Assembly (NCBI GenBank): GCA_023411265.1
Contig: JAEYOX010000097.1
Location: 1 to 17,131, forward strand
Direction: 5' to 3'
Source: Bacteroidota bacterium
Lineage (GTDB): Bacteria; Bacteroidota; Bacteroidia; Flavobacteriales; Weeksellaceae
DNA length: 17,131 nucleotides
The notes beneath the pieces were generated by a model. It made no database searches. It saw only the letters and a program-made list of their open reading frames with translations, and was not told where the DNA came from. Shown here piece by piece: positions 6,768-11,758 of this stretch (position 1 is its first letter; each line of letters starts with the position of its first letter). Made by a program: the position numbers and the translations under genes.

Positions 6768-6860
6768 AACCTCGCTCTCAGCCCTTGCGTTGCATTGGCT
6801 GTGACAGCGAACTCATGGAATAAGGGCAGAAACAGATTTTCTGCCTGAATCACCGGGGGA
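6768..6860. other. Structured G/C-rich element between symporter and transketolase genes
   Basis: The region downstream of the symporter stop can fold two ways. An outer stem GCCCTT (6781-6786) / AAGGGC (6822-6827) can enclose the palindrome GCTGTGACAGC (6798-6808). Alternatively a hairpin GGCAGAAA (6825-6832) / TTTCTGCC (6838-6845) can form, which shares bases 6825-6827 with the outer stem. No U-tract follows the second hairpin, so it is not a standard terminator. It could be a 3' UTR structure or an interspersed repeat. Confidence 0.35.
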
Positions 6861-6935
6861 TGGTGCCTGTCAGATCGAACGAAAAATATTGTCCAATCGC
6901 CGAACTGTTCATTTTTCCAACCGGTATAAAAACCG

Positions 6936-6943
6936 TAAATTTG
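6936..6943 (+). promoter_or_regulatory. -7 box of the transketolase operon
   Basis: TAAATTTG is a perfect TAnnTTTG match 21 bases before the ATG at 6965. No clear -33 TTTG is seen. Its position supports translation from 6965 rather than from an in-frame ATG at 6860, which lies upstream of the box. Confidence 0.55.
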
Positions 6944-6964
6944 CACCCAGATAAATCAAGCAAA

Positions 6965-7816
6965 ATGAGCAAAAGCATTGAAGAGCTGAAATCTCTTACA
7001 ACCCAAATCAGAAGAGATATTATCCGGATGGTACATGCTGTCAATTCAGGGCATCCGGGAGGAAGTCTCGGCTGCACAGAATATTTCACCGCACTATACG
7101 GGAAAGTCATGAACTATTCCTTACCCTTCACCATGGAAGGCAAAAATGAAGATCTTTTCTTTTTATCCAACGGGCATATTTCGCCGGTATTTTATTCCAC
7201 TCTCGCAAGATTCGGTTTTTTCCCGGTAGATGAACTGAGAACATTCAGAAAACTGGATTCCAGATTGCAGGGGCATCCCACCACCCACGAAGGCTTGCCC
7301 GGAGTCCGCATTGCTTCCGGTTCCCTTGGACAGGGACTTTCGGTGGCTGTAGGAGCCGCGTTGGGAAAGAAAATGGATGGGGATAAAGGACTGGTGTTTT
7401 CCCTGCACGGCGACGGAGAGCTGCAGGAAGGACAAATATGGGAAGCGCTGATGTTCGCCGCACACCATAAAGTGGACAATCTGATTTCCACCATCGACTA
7501 TAACAACCGCCAGATAGACGGCGATGTGGATGATGTGATGAGCCTGGGAGATCTGCACGCCAAGCTGGAAGCTTTCGGATGGATGGTGCTTAACGAGAAA
7601 AACGGAAACGATCTGGAAGCGGTGATAGCCATTCTGGAAAAGGCCAAAGCTGAAACCGGAAACGGAAAACCCATCGCCATTATTCTGAACACCGAAATGG
7701 GCTTCGGCATCGACTATATGATGGGAACCCACGCATGGCACGGAAAAGCACCCAATGATGAGCAGCTTGCTTTAGGAATCAAACAACTGTATCTGGAAGC
7801 TCCTGCTGATTATTAA
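6965..7816 (+). CDS. Transketolase, N-terminal (TPP-binding) subunit
   Basis: This 283-residue subunit corresponds to the pyrophosphate-binding half of transketolase, which moves two-carbon ketol units between sugar phosphates in the non-oxidative pentose phosphate pathway (xylulose-5-P, ribose-5-P, erythrose-4-P). Motifs: SGHPGGSLG (H30), FLSNGHISPVFY (H71), ASGSLGQGLSVAVG (about 118-130) and the diphosphate/metal motif HGDGELQEGQIWEA (148-161) with the paired DYNNRQIDG (178-186). Many bacteria and archaea encode the enzyme as two polypeptides; the partner gene follows after 17 bases. I chose the start at 6965 because family homology begins with MSKSIEELK and a -7 box sits just upstream. The frame stays open back to 6860, but that part has no family similarity. 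Confidence 0.95.
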   Translation: MSKSIEELKSLTTQIRRDIIRMVHAVNSGHPGGSLGCTEYFTALYGKVMNYSLPFTMEGKNEDLFFLSNGHISPVFYSTLARFGFFPVDELRTFRKLDSRLQGHPTTHEGLPGVRIASGSLGQGLSVAVGAALGKKMDGDKGLVFSLHGDGELQEGQIWEALMFAAHHKVDNLISTIDYNNRQIDGDVDDVMSLGDLHAKLEAFGWMVLNEKNGNDLEAVIAILEKAKAETGNGKPIAIILNTEMGFGIDYMMGTHAWHGKAPNDEQLALGIKQLYLEAPADY

Positions 7817-7833
7817 TCTTCAATACCAAAAAA

Positions 7834-8781
7834 ATGAAATTTACCTACACAGAAAAAAAAGATACCCGCTCCGGTTTTGGTGCCGGACTTGCCGAACTGG
7901 CAGATAAAAACCCGAATGTGGTAGCCCTTTGTGCAGACCTCATCGGTTCTCTGAAAATGGAGAAATTCATCGAGAAAGCCCCTGAAAGATTTATTCAGGT
8001 GGGAATTGCTGAAGCTAACATGATGGGCATTGCCGCAGGACTTACCATCAACGGTAAGATTCCTTTCACAGGAACTTTTGCGAATTTTTCTACTTCCAGG
8101 GTGTACGATCAGATCCGTCAGTCGATTGCCTATTCCGGGAAAAATGTGAAGATCTGTGCTTCACATGCGGGATTAACTTTAGGCGAGGACGGTGCTACGC
8201 ATCAGGTGCTGGAAGATATCGGGATGATGAAAATGCTTCCGGGAATGGTGGTGATCAACCCTTGCGATTACAACCAGACCAAAGCCGCCACCATTGCCAT
8301 TGCAGATTACGAAGGCCCGGTGTACCTCAGATTCGGACGCCCCGCAGTGCCTGTGTTTCTGCCCGAAGATATGCCGTTTGAAATCGGAAAAGGAATTCTG
8401 CTTCAGGCAGGAACGGATGTGACCATCGTAGCCACAGGACATCTGGTATGGGAATCGCTAGTCGCAGCCGATGAACTGGAAAAGGAAGGCATTTCCTGTG
8501 AAGTGATTAACATTCACACCATCAAACCGCTGGATGAAGAAATCATATTAAACTCTGTAGAGAAAACCGGAAAAATTGTGACTGCTGAAGAGCACAATTA
8601 TCTGGGCGGACTGGGCGAATCTGTTGCCGGAATGCTTGCGAGAAAACGGCCGACTCCACAAGAATTTGTAGCCGTAAATGATACATTCGGAGAATCTGCA
8701 ACCCCGGCAGAACTGATGAAGAAATACAAAATAGATGCAGCCGCCGTAAAAGAAGCGGTACTAAAAATTTTGAAAAGATAA
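7834..8781 (+). CDS. Transketolase, C-terminal (Pyr and C) subunit
   Basis: This 315-residue subunit carries the pyrimidine-binding and C-terminal domains of transketolase. Residues 11-75 contain RSGFGAGLAELA and the catalytic region FIQVGIAEANMMGIAAGL, where E60 is the glutamate that activates the thiamine aminopyrimidine. TGTFANFSTSRVYDQIRQSIAY (about 79-100) and SHAGLTLGEDGATHQVLEDI (110-129, with H111 and H123) line the active site and contact the sugar phosphate. The last 120 residues form the C domain (VTIVATGHLVWESLVAADEL, VINIHTIKPLDEE, TAEEHNYLGGLGESVA). It pairs with the upstream N-terminal subunit; the 17-base gap implies co-transcription. A hairpin with a short T-rich tail follows (8823-8860). 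Confidence 0.95.
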   Translation: MKFTYTEKKDTRSGFGAGLAELADKNPNVVALCADLIGSLKMEKFIEKAPERFIQVGIAEANMMGIAAGLTINGKIPFTGTFANFSTSRVYDQIRQSIAYSGKNVKICASHAGLTLGEDGATHQVLEDIGMMKMLPGMVVINPCDYNQTKAATIAIADYEGPVYLRFGRPAVPVFLPEDMPFEIGKGILLQAGTDVTIVATGHLVWESLVAADELEKEGISCEVINIHTIKPLDEEIILNSVEKTGKIVTAEEHNYLGGLGESVAGMLARKRPTPQEFVAVNDTFGESATPAELMKKYKIDAAAVKEAVLKILKR

Positions 8782-8822
8782 TCCTTTCGAACACGATATT
8801 TTATTTACGCTTTACAGTGTGC

Positions 8823-8860
8823 AACTCTGCCAAGGTTTAAGACTTTGGCAAAGTTATTTT
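8823..8860 (+). terminator. Probable terminator of the transketolase operon
   Basis: The arms 8823-8835 (AACTCTGCCAAGG) and 8843-8855 (CTTTGGCAAAGTT) pair over 13 positions with two mismatched or wobble pairs around a seven-base loop. ATTTT follows. The T-tract is short, so efficiency is uncertain. The CCAAGG/CTTTGG core could also belong to a dispersed palindromic repeat. Confidence 0.6.
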
Positions 8861-8960
8861 GAGACTGAAGTCGATACAATCCTTCGCTGTTCATGATCTC
8901 CTGACCTCGAACCAAGCAGTCATTGGCAAAACAATTGCAATCTCCCGATATTCAACTACG

Positions 8961-8990
8961 TTTGTATATCTGAATATTTATTTACCTTTG
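8961..8990 (+). promoter_or_regulatory. Promoter of the broken lipoprotein gene
   Basis: TTTG (8961-8964) and TACCTTTG (8983-8990, matching TAnnTTTG) are 18 bases apart, a good match to the Bacteroidetes promoter. The start codon at 9023 (or the in-frame ATG at 9011) follows. The promoter appears intact although the gene is not. Confidence 0.6.
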
Positions 8991-9022
8991 AGAAAGCAAC
9001 GACGATCAATATGCTGCAACAT

Positions 9023-9358
9023 ATGAAAACAATATTTCCTCTCTCAGTAATTCTTGCGCTGGCTTCCTGCAGTAGCAACCAATCCGTCTACACCTTGGGA
9101 AATTCAGAACCCATCATCGACTATCCGCGGTCTTATTAGGAAAACGAACGAATGTTACAGATTCATAAAGCACTGAAACACCAGGAAACTCAAACTGTTT
9201 ACCTATGGAATGACAAAGCGATAACTTATGAAAAGTTCAAAGAAAAAATGAATAAAAAGGAAGTCCGAACATTAAATATCGTGACCAACCCGGAGGAAAT
9301 AAAAGCGCTGGGCTTCGATAATACGAAAGTGAGGAAAATAGCAATCGCTACCCATTAA
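9023..9358 (+). pseudogene. Small lipoprotein gene interrupted by an in-frame amber codon
   Basis: One frame runs from ATG 9023 to TAA 9356-9358 with a single internal stop, TAG at 9137-9139 (codon 39). The first part is a textbook lipoprotein signal (MKTIFPLSVILALASC|SSN, lipobox LASC with C16), followed by QSVYTLGNSEPIIDYPRSY. After the TAG the same frame continues with ENERMLQIHKALKHQETQ and a basic, strand-rich region ending TKVRKIAIATH (111 codons in all). A CAG-to-TAG transition would explain the break and restore PRSYQENERM. The 72 downstream codons have an internal ATG (9152) but no signal of their own. I do not recognise the family. The promoter is retained, suggesting recent inactivation, a sequencing error, or (less likely) readthrough. 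It converges on the DUF486 gene with one base between the stop codons. Confidence 0.8.
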
Positions 9359-9359
9359 T

Positions 9360-9731
9360 TTACTTTTTAAAAACAAAATAAACCGCCAGCACCAGGCAGA
9401 TACAGGCGTAAAGATGATTAAGGCTGAGCCGCACATTTTTAAAAAACACCACCGCAAAAATCACAAAAACCACTAGTGCAATGACCTCCTGAAGCACCTT
9501 CAGCTGAAACAGACTGAAAGGGCCACCGTTTCCTTCAAAACCGATCCGGTTGGCAGGTACCTGAAACATATACTCAAATAATGCCAGTCCCCAGCTCAGC
9601 AAAATAACCGTGAAAATTCCGGCTTTTTTCAGCCAGCCCATTTCTCCGAACTTCAGGTGTCCGTACCACGCCAGCGTCATGAAAATGTTGGAAACAATCA
9701 AAAAAAGAATCGTCGTCAGTCCTTTTCCCAT
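9360..9731 (-). CDS. DUF486 / DMT-family small membrane protein
   Basis: This 123-residue protein has four predicted membrane helices (about 5-25, 38-56, 80-97 and 105-121). The conserved DUF486 features are visible: the first helix ending in MTLAWYGHLKF, the second with WGLALFEYMFQVPANRIG ('s wg iAffEY.l.vPanRig'), then GPFSLFQLKVLQEVIALVVF ('fs..QLKi.QEvitl.vF'). The family is placed near drug/metabolite transporters on topology, but no substrate is established. Length is normal (about 110-125). The ATG at 9731 is preceded by a hairpin/A-tract and a possible -7 box (9773-9780). It ends one base from the convergent broken lipoprotein gene. Confidence 0.9.
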   Translation of the reverse strand: MGKGLTTILFLIVSNIFMTLAWYGHLKFGEMGWLKKAGIFTVILLSWGLALFEYMFQVPANRIGFEGNGGPFSLFQLKVLQEVIALVVFVIFAVVFFKNVRLSLNHLYACICLVLAVYFVFKK

Positions 9732-9743
9732 AGGTTAAAAATT

Positions 9744-9770
9744 AAAAAAATGCCCCTGCAGACAGGGACA
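9744..9770 (-). terminator. Terminator of ric (minus strand)
   Basis: On the minus strand TGTCCCTG (9770-9763) pairs with CAGGGGCA (9758-9751) around a four-base loop, with one wobble pair. A run of seven T follows (9750-9744 on the minus strand). It lies between ric and the DUF486 gene and would stop ric transcripts. Confidence 0.75.
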
Positions 9771-9772
9771 TT

Positions 9773-9780
9773 CAAATTTA
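9773..9780 (-). promoter_or_regulatory. Possible -7 box of the DUF486 gene
   Basis: Minus-strand TAAATTTG matches TAnnTTTG. It sits immediately upstream of the ric terminator, so transcription from it would begin inside the hairpin arm. There is no clear -33 box. Tentative. Confidence 0.35.
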
Positions 9781-9858
9781 AAAAAATATATGGTGTGGTT
9801 ACTATGAGTCATTAAATTTTACTAAAAACACATGAGGATATCTTCACCTCCGCAAGTT

Positions 9859-10578
9859 CTAATTTCTCAGGGTTTTCTCCAGCTCAATAGCTTTCGGGAA
9901 GAGAATGTTGTTTTCCAGATGAATATGTTTGTGAAGATCCGTTTCAAATTCCTCCAGCATCTGGAAACTCACCCTGTAGGTATTACAAGCATCTTCCGGA
10001 AACTGATAGTTATTGGTCAGTTCCGCAATTTTCTGGAATCTTTCTCCTTCCACAGCGTGTTCATGCTTCATCATGGCTACCGGATTTTCAACGGTTCCGA
10101 AATGTGCGGTATCCAAAGGACTGCCATCCCGCTGAGTCTGAATCATTTTTTTAATAAACGGAAACAGGATCAGTTCTTCTTTTTTCATGTGGGCTGCCAA
10201 ATCCTGAGCCGATTCCATGAAGAGTTCATACACCTCATGAAGTTCGGGATGGCGGCCACCGTGAACTTTGGCTATCTTCTGCAGAAACTGAATCAAAACA
10301 GGTGTTTTTTCTTCAACATACCGGTGGTGCATCCGCTCCACGTAATCTGCCAGCAAATCCAGAGGCCAGGAATTAAAATCGGTATTTTCTGAATTGACGT
10401 TCCGGATATTTTCCAGATCGTTGTAAATATTGGAAGGATCAATGCCCTTTGGTTCGCAGGCTTCGGCAATACTTCTGTTCCCTTTGCAACAAAAATCGAT
10501 TCCATATTTTTTGAATACAGCCGCCGATCTGAAATCTTCTGCTACAATTTCTCCGATGGTTTTTTCTAGTGTCGTCAT
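9859..10578 (-). CDS. ric: Iron-sulfur cluster repair di-iron protein Ric (ScdA/YtfE family)
   Basis: This 239-residue protein repairs Fe-S clusters damaged by nitric oxide or oxidative stress through a non-haem di-iron centre. The N-terminal ScdA_N domain (about 1-58) contains TIGEIVAEDFRSAAVFKKYGIDFCCKG with the conserved vicinal cysteines C30-C31. The C-terminal hemerythrin-like domain (about 75-235) provides the likely iron ligands: H84/H85 (ERMHHRY), H106/H110 (KVHGGRHPEL), H130 and E134 (AAHMKKEELILFPFI), H172 (MMKHEHAVEG), and H216-H220 with E222 (LHKHIHLENNILFPKA). Length is slightly above the E. coli YtfE size (220) and normal for Bacteroidetes. It has its own promoter, whose -33 box lies inside a 26-bp palindrome, and its own terminator, so it is a tightly controlled single-gene unit. 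Confidence 0.96.
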   Translation of the reverse strand: MTTLEKTIGEIVAEDFRSAAVFKKYGIDFCCKGNRSIAEACEPKGIDPSNIYNDLENIRNVNSENTDFNSWPLDLLADYVERMHHRYVEEKTPVLIQFLQKIAKVHGGRHPELHEVYELFMESAQDLAAHMKKEELILFPFIKKMIQTQRDGSPLDTAHFGTVENPVAMMKHEHAVEGERFQKIAELTNNYQFPEDACNTYRVSFQMLEEFETDLHKHIHLENNILFPKAIELEKTLRN

Positions 10579-10601
10579 CTTAAATGTATTATTTGCGAGA
10601 A

Positions 10602-10633
10602 CAAAACTAAGGATTATTTATAATTAAGACAAA
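10602..10633 (-). promoter_or_regulatory. Promoter of ric
   Basis: On the minus strand a -33 TTTG (10633-10630) is followed after 20 bases by TAGTTTTG (10609-10602), a full TAnnTTTG match. The leader is about 20 bases to the ATG at 10578. The -33 box falls at the centre of the palindrome 10621-10646. Confidence 0.7.
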
Positions 10634-10646
10634 TTTATCTTAATTA
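10621..10646. promoter_or_regulatory. 26-bp palindromic operator over the ric -33 box
   Basis: TAATTAAGA (10621-10629) and TCTTAATTA (10638-10646) are exact inverted arms. The eight bases between them (CAAATTTA) are also symmetric apart from the outer pair, so 24 of 26 positions are palindromic. It covers the -33 element, as expected of a repressor site. Ric genes are commonly controlled by NO-responsive Rrf2-type (NsrR-like) or Crp/Fnr-type regulators; the identity here is inferred, and no such regulator gene is in the window. Confidence 0.65.
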
Positions 10647-10697
10647 AAGACAAACTGATTTTCATCATGTTTGCTATCACATATTCAGAGAATTATA

Positions 10698-11081
10698 CTA
10701 TTTGAAAAACTGCCATTTCGGAATAAAAGCCAGCAATCCGATTCCGGTGTACAGGAAAAGTCCAGTAACGTCTGAATACAGGAAGGTATCCAGATAATAA
10801 ATATGAAAAAGAAAATGTGCTGCCATCGCCAAAGGAAAGAGAAAAACACCGATTTTCCGGTAAAAATAAATGAGAACTACAGACAGCAAAATAAGGGCAT
10901 CTACAGAAAAAATCAAATAAAAATACCAGGATGGAATCTGTACATGTCCCTCCTGCTGTTGCAAAAACTGATCTACATCCACCCCGATACCCATCAGTGC
11001 GAAGATCAACATGGCTGCCAGCGAAAGGTAAAACCCCAGATCCCGTCGGGATGTTTCGCCTTTAAAATAGTTGTTTTTCAT
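10698..11081 (-). CDS. Unidentified four-helix membrane protein
   Basis: This 127-residue protein has four hydrophobic segments, at about 16-34 (GFYLSLAAMLIFALMGIG), 52-73 (WYFYLIFSVDALILLSVVLIYF), 77-95 (IGVFLFPLAMAAHFLFHIY) and 104-122 (DVTGLFLYTGIGLLAFIP). A charged loop between the first two holds DVDQFLQQQEGHVQIP. The histidines in AAHFLFHIYYLD lie within or at the edge of the third helix. I do not recognise the family and assign no function. I chose the ATG at 11081 (MKNNYFKGETSRRD, a basic N-terminus before TM1) over an in-frame start further up, because the upstream part would cross the lrp terminator hairpin. It lies between the lrp terminator and the ric promoter; no strong promoter of its own is visible apart from a TATCTTTA just upstream. 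Confidence 0.75.
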   Translation of the reverse strand: MKNNYFKGETSRRDLGFYLSLAAMLIFALMGIGVDVDQFLQQQEGHVQIPSWYFYLIFSVDALILLSVVLIYFYRKIGVFLFPLAMAAHFLFHIYYLDTFLYSDVTGLFLYTGIGLLAFIPKWQFFK

Positions 11082-11100
11082 AAGGTGTAAAGATAAGAAC

Positions 11101-11135
11101 AAAAAAAAACTTATGAAATTGTTCATAAGTTTTTT
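11101..11135 (-). terminator. Terminator of lrp (minus strand; symmetric)
   Basis: The arms 11104-11117 (AAAAAACTTATGAA) and 11122-11135 are exact reverse complements (14 bp) around ATTG. On the minus strand a run of nine T (11109-11101) follows the core stem, so it terminates lrp. The plus strand also has a T-run (11130-11135), so it could work in both directions. Confidence 0.9.
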
Positions 11136-11159
11136 ATTAGTCAGCTGAAGGGAACCGTA

Positions 11160-11630
11160 TTAGATTCTTACAGCGTTGATGAGTCTGTTTTTATCACTCA
11201 GATACTCCTCCATGGAGATCATACTTTCGGTTCTCATAACATCCTGTATATCATCAATCTGATAAATGATCTTCTTGGCATCATCGGTATTTTTCGCACG
11301 GATTTTACAGAAGATATTGTACTTCCCGGAGATAACGCTGATCTCTACCACATTTGGAATTTTGGAAAGTTCTTTCAGTACCTCATGAGTTCTGTTGGAT
11401 TTGGTCAGCAGTATTCCGATAAATGCTGTAAAATAATAGTCCAGTTTCGAATAATCGATGTTCAGGGATGAGCCTAAGATAATCCCGGCATCTTCCATTT
11501 TTTTGACCCTCACATGAATAGTACCGGCAGATACATCCATTTGCTTGGCAATTTCCGTAAAAGGCATTCTTGTGTTTTCTACCAGAAAATCAAGTATTTT
11601 CTTATCTATTTCGTCTAGTTGATAATTCAT
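11160..11630 (-). CDS. Lrp/AsnC-family transcriptional regulator
   Basis: This 156-residue protein starts MNYQLDEIDKKILDFLVENTRMPFTEIAKQMDVSAGTIHVRVKKMEDAGII. That is the classic Lrp/AsnC winged HTH (about 1-60) with 'lD..D.kIL..L..n.r.s..eiak.lgvS..ti..Rv.kle..GiI'. A RAM (ligand-sensing, dimerising) domain follows (about 65-145), with TAFIGILLT, the VVEISVISGKYNIFCKI strand pair (matching 'V.e.....G.yD.l.kv') and VMRTESMISMEEY. Such regulators are octameric or dimeric and respond to amino acids, often repressing their own gene. Two identical palindromic decamers upstream fit that idea. It is followed by a strong terminator and preceded by tamB on the same strand. The target genes cannot be told from the window. 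Confidence 0.95.
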   Translation of the reverse strand: MNYQLDEIDKKILDFLVENTRMPFTEIAKQMDVSAGTIHVRVKKMEDAGIILGSSLNIDYSKLDYYFTAFIGILLTKSNRTHEVLKELSKIPNVVEISVISGKYNIFCKIRAKNTDDAKKIIYQIDDIQDVMRTESMISMEEYLSDKNRLINAVRI

Positions 11631-11635
11631 TGTCT

Positions 11636-11698
11636 TATTATAATATTAGTAAAGAATATTTATTTTTTTTGCAAATTTACGAAAAAATATTATAATAT
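11636..11698. promoter_or_regulatory. Paired palindromes and -7 box in the lrp control region
   Basis: The palindrome TATTATAATA occurs at 11636-11645 and again at 11688-11697 (extended to ATATTATAATAT, 11687-11698), exactly 52 bp apart, about five helical turns. Between them on the minus strand is TAAATTTG (11679-11672), a perfect -7 box for lrp. One copy lies just before the start codon and the other between -7 and -33. This fits autorepression by a multimeric Lrp-type protein (inference); the region is very AT-rich, so chance must be considered. Confidence 0.5.
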
Positions 11699-11758
11699 AC
11701 ATTTTCACGCAAATATTAACAGTTTTTAACCAAATACAATGTTTTACTTATTAAAACG

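Noticed and set aside
6860..6964. A longer N-terminus for the transketolase N-subunit from ATG 6860.
   Set aside because: The extra 35 residues show no family similarity and lie upstream of or across the TAAATTTG -7 box. The family start MSKSIEELK is at 6965.
9137..9139. Programmed recoding of the TAG (pyrrolysine or designed readthrough).
   Set aside because: No pyrrolysine machinery is seen in the window, the lineage is not known to use it, and a CAG-to-TAG mutation is simpler.
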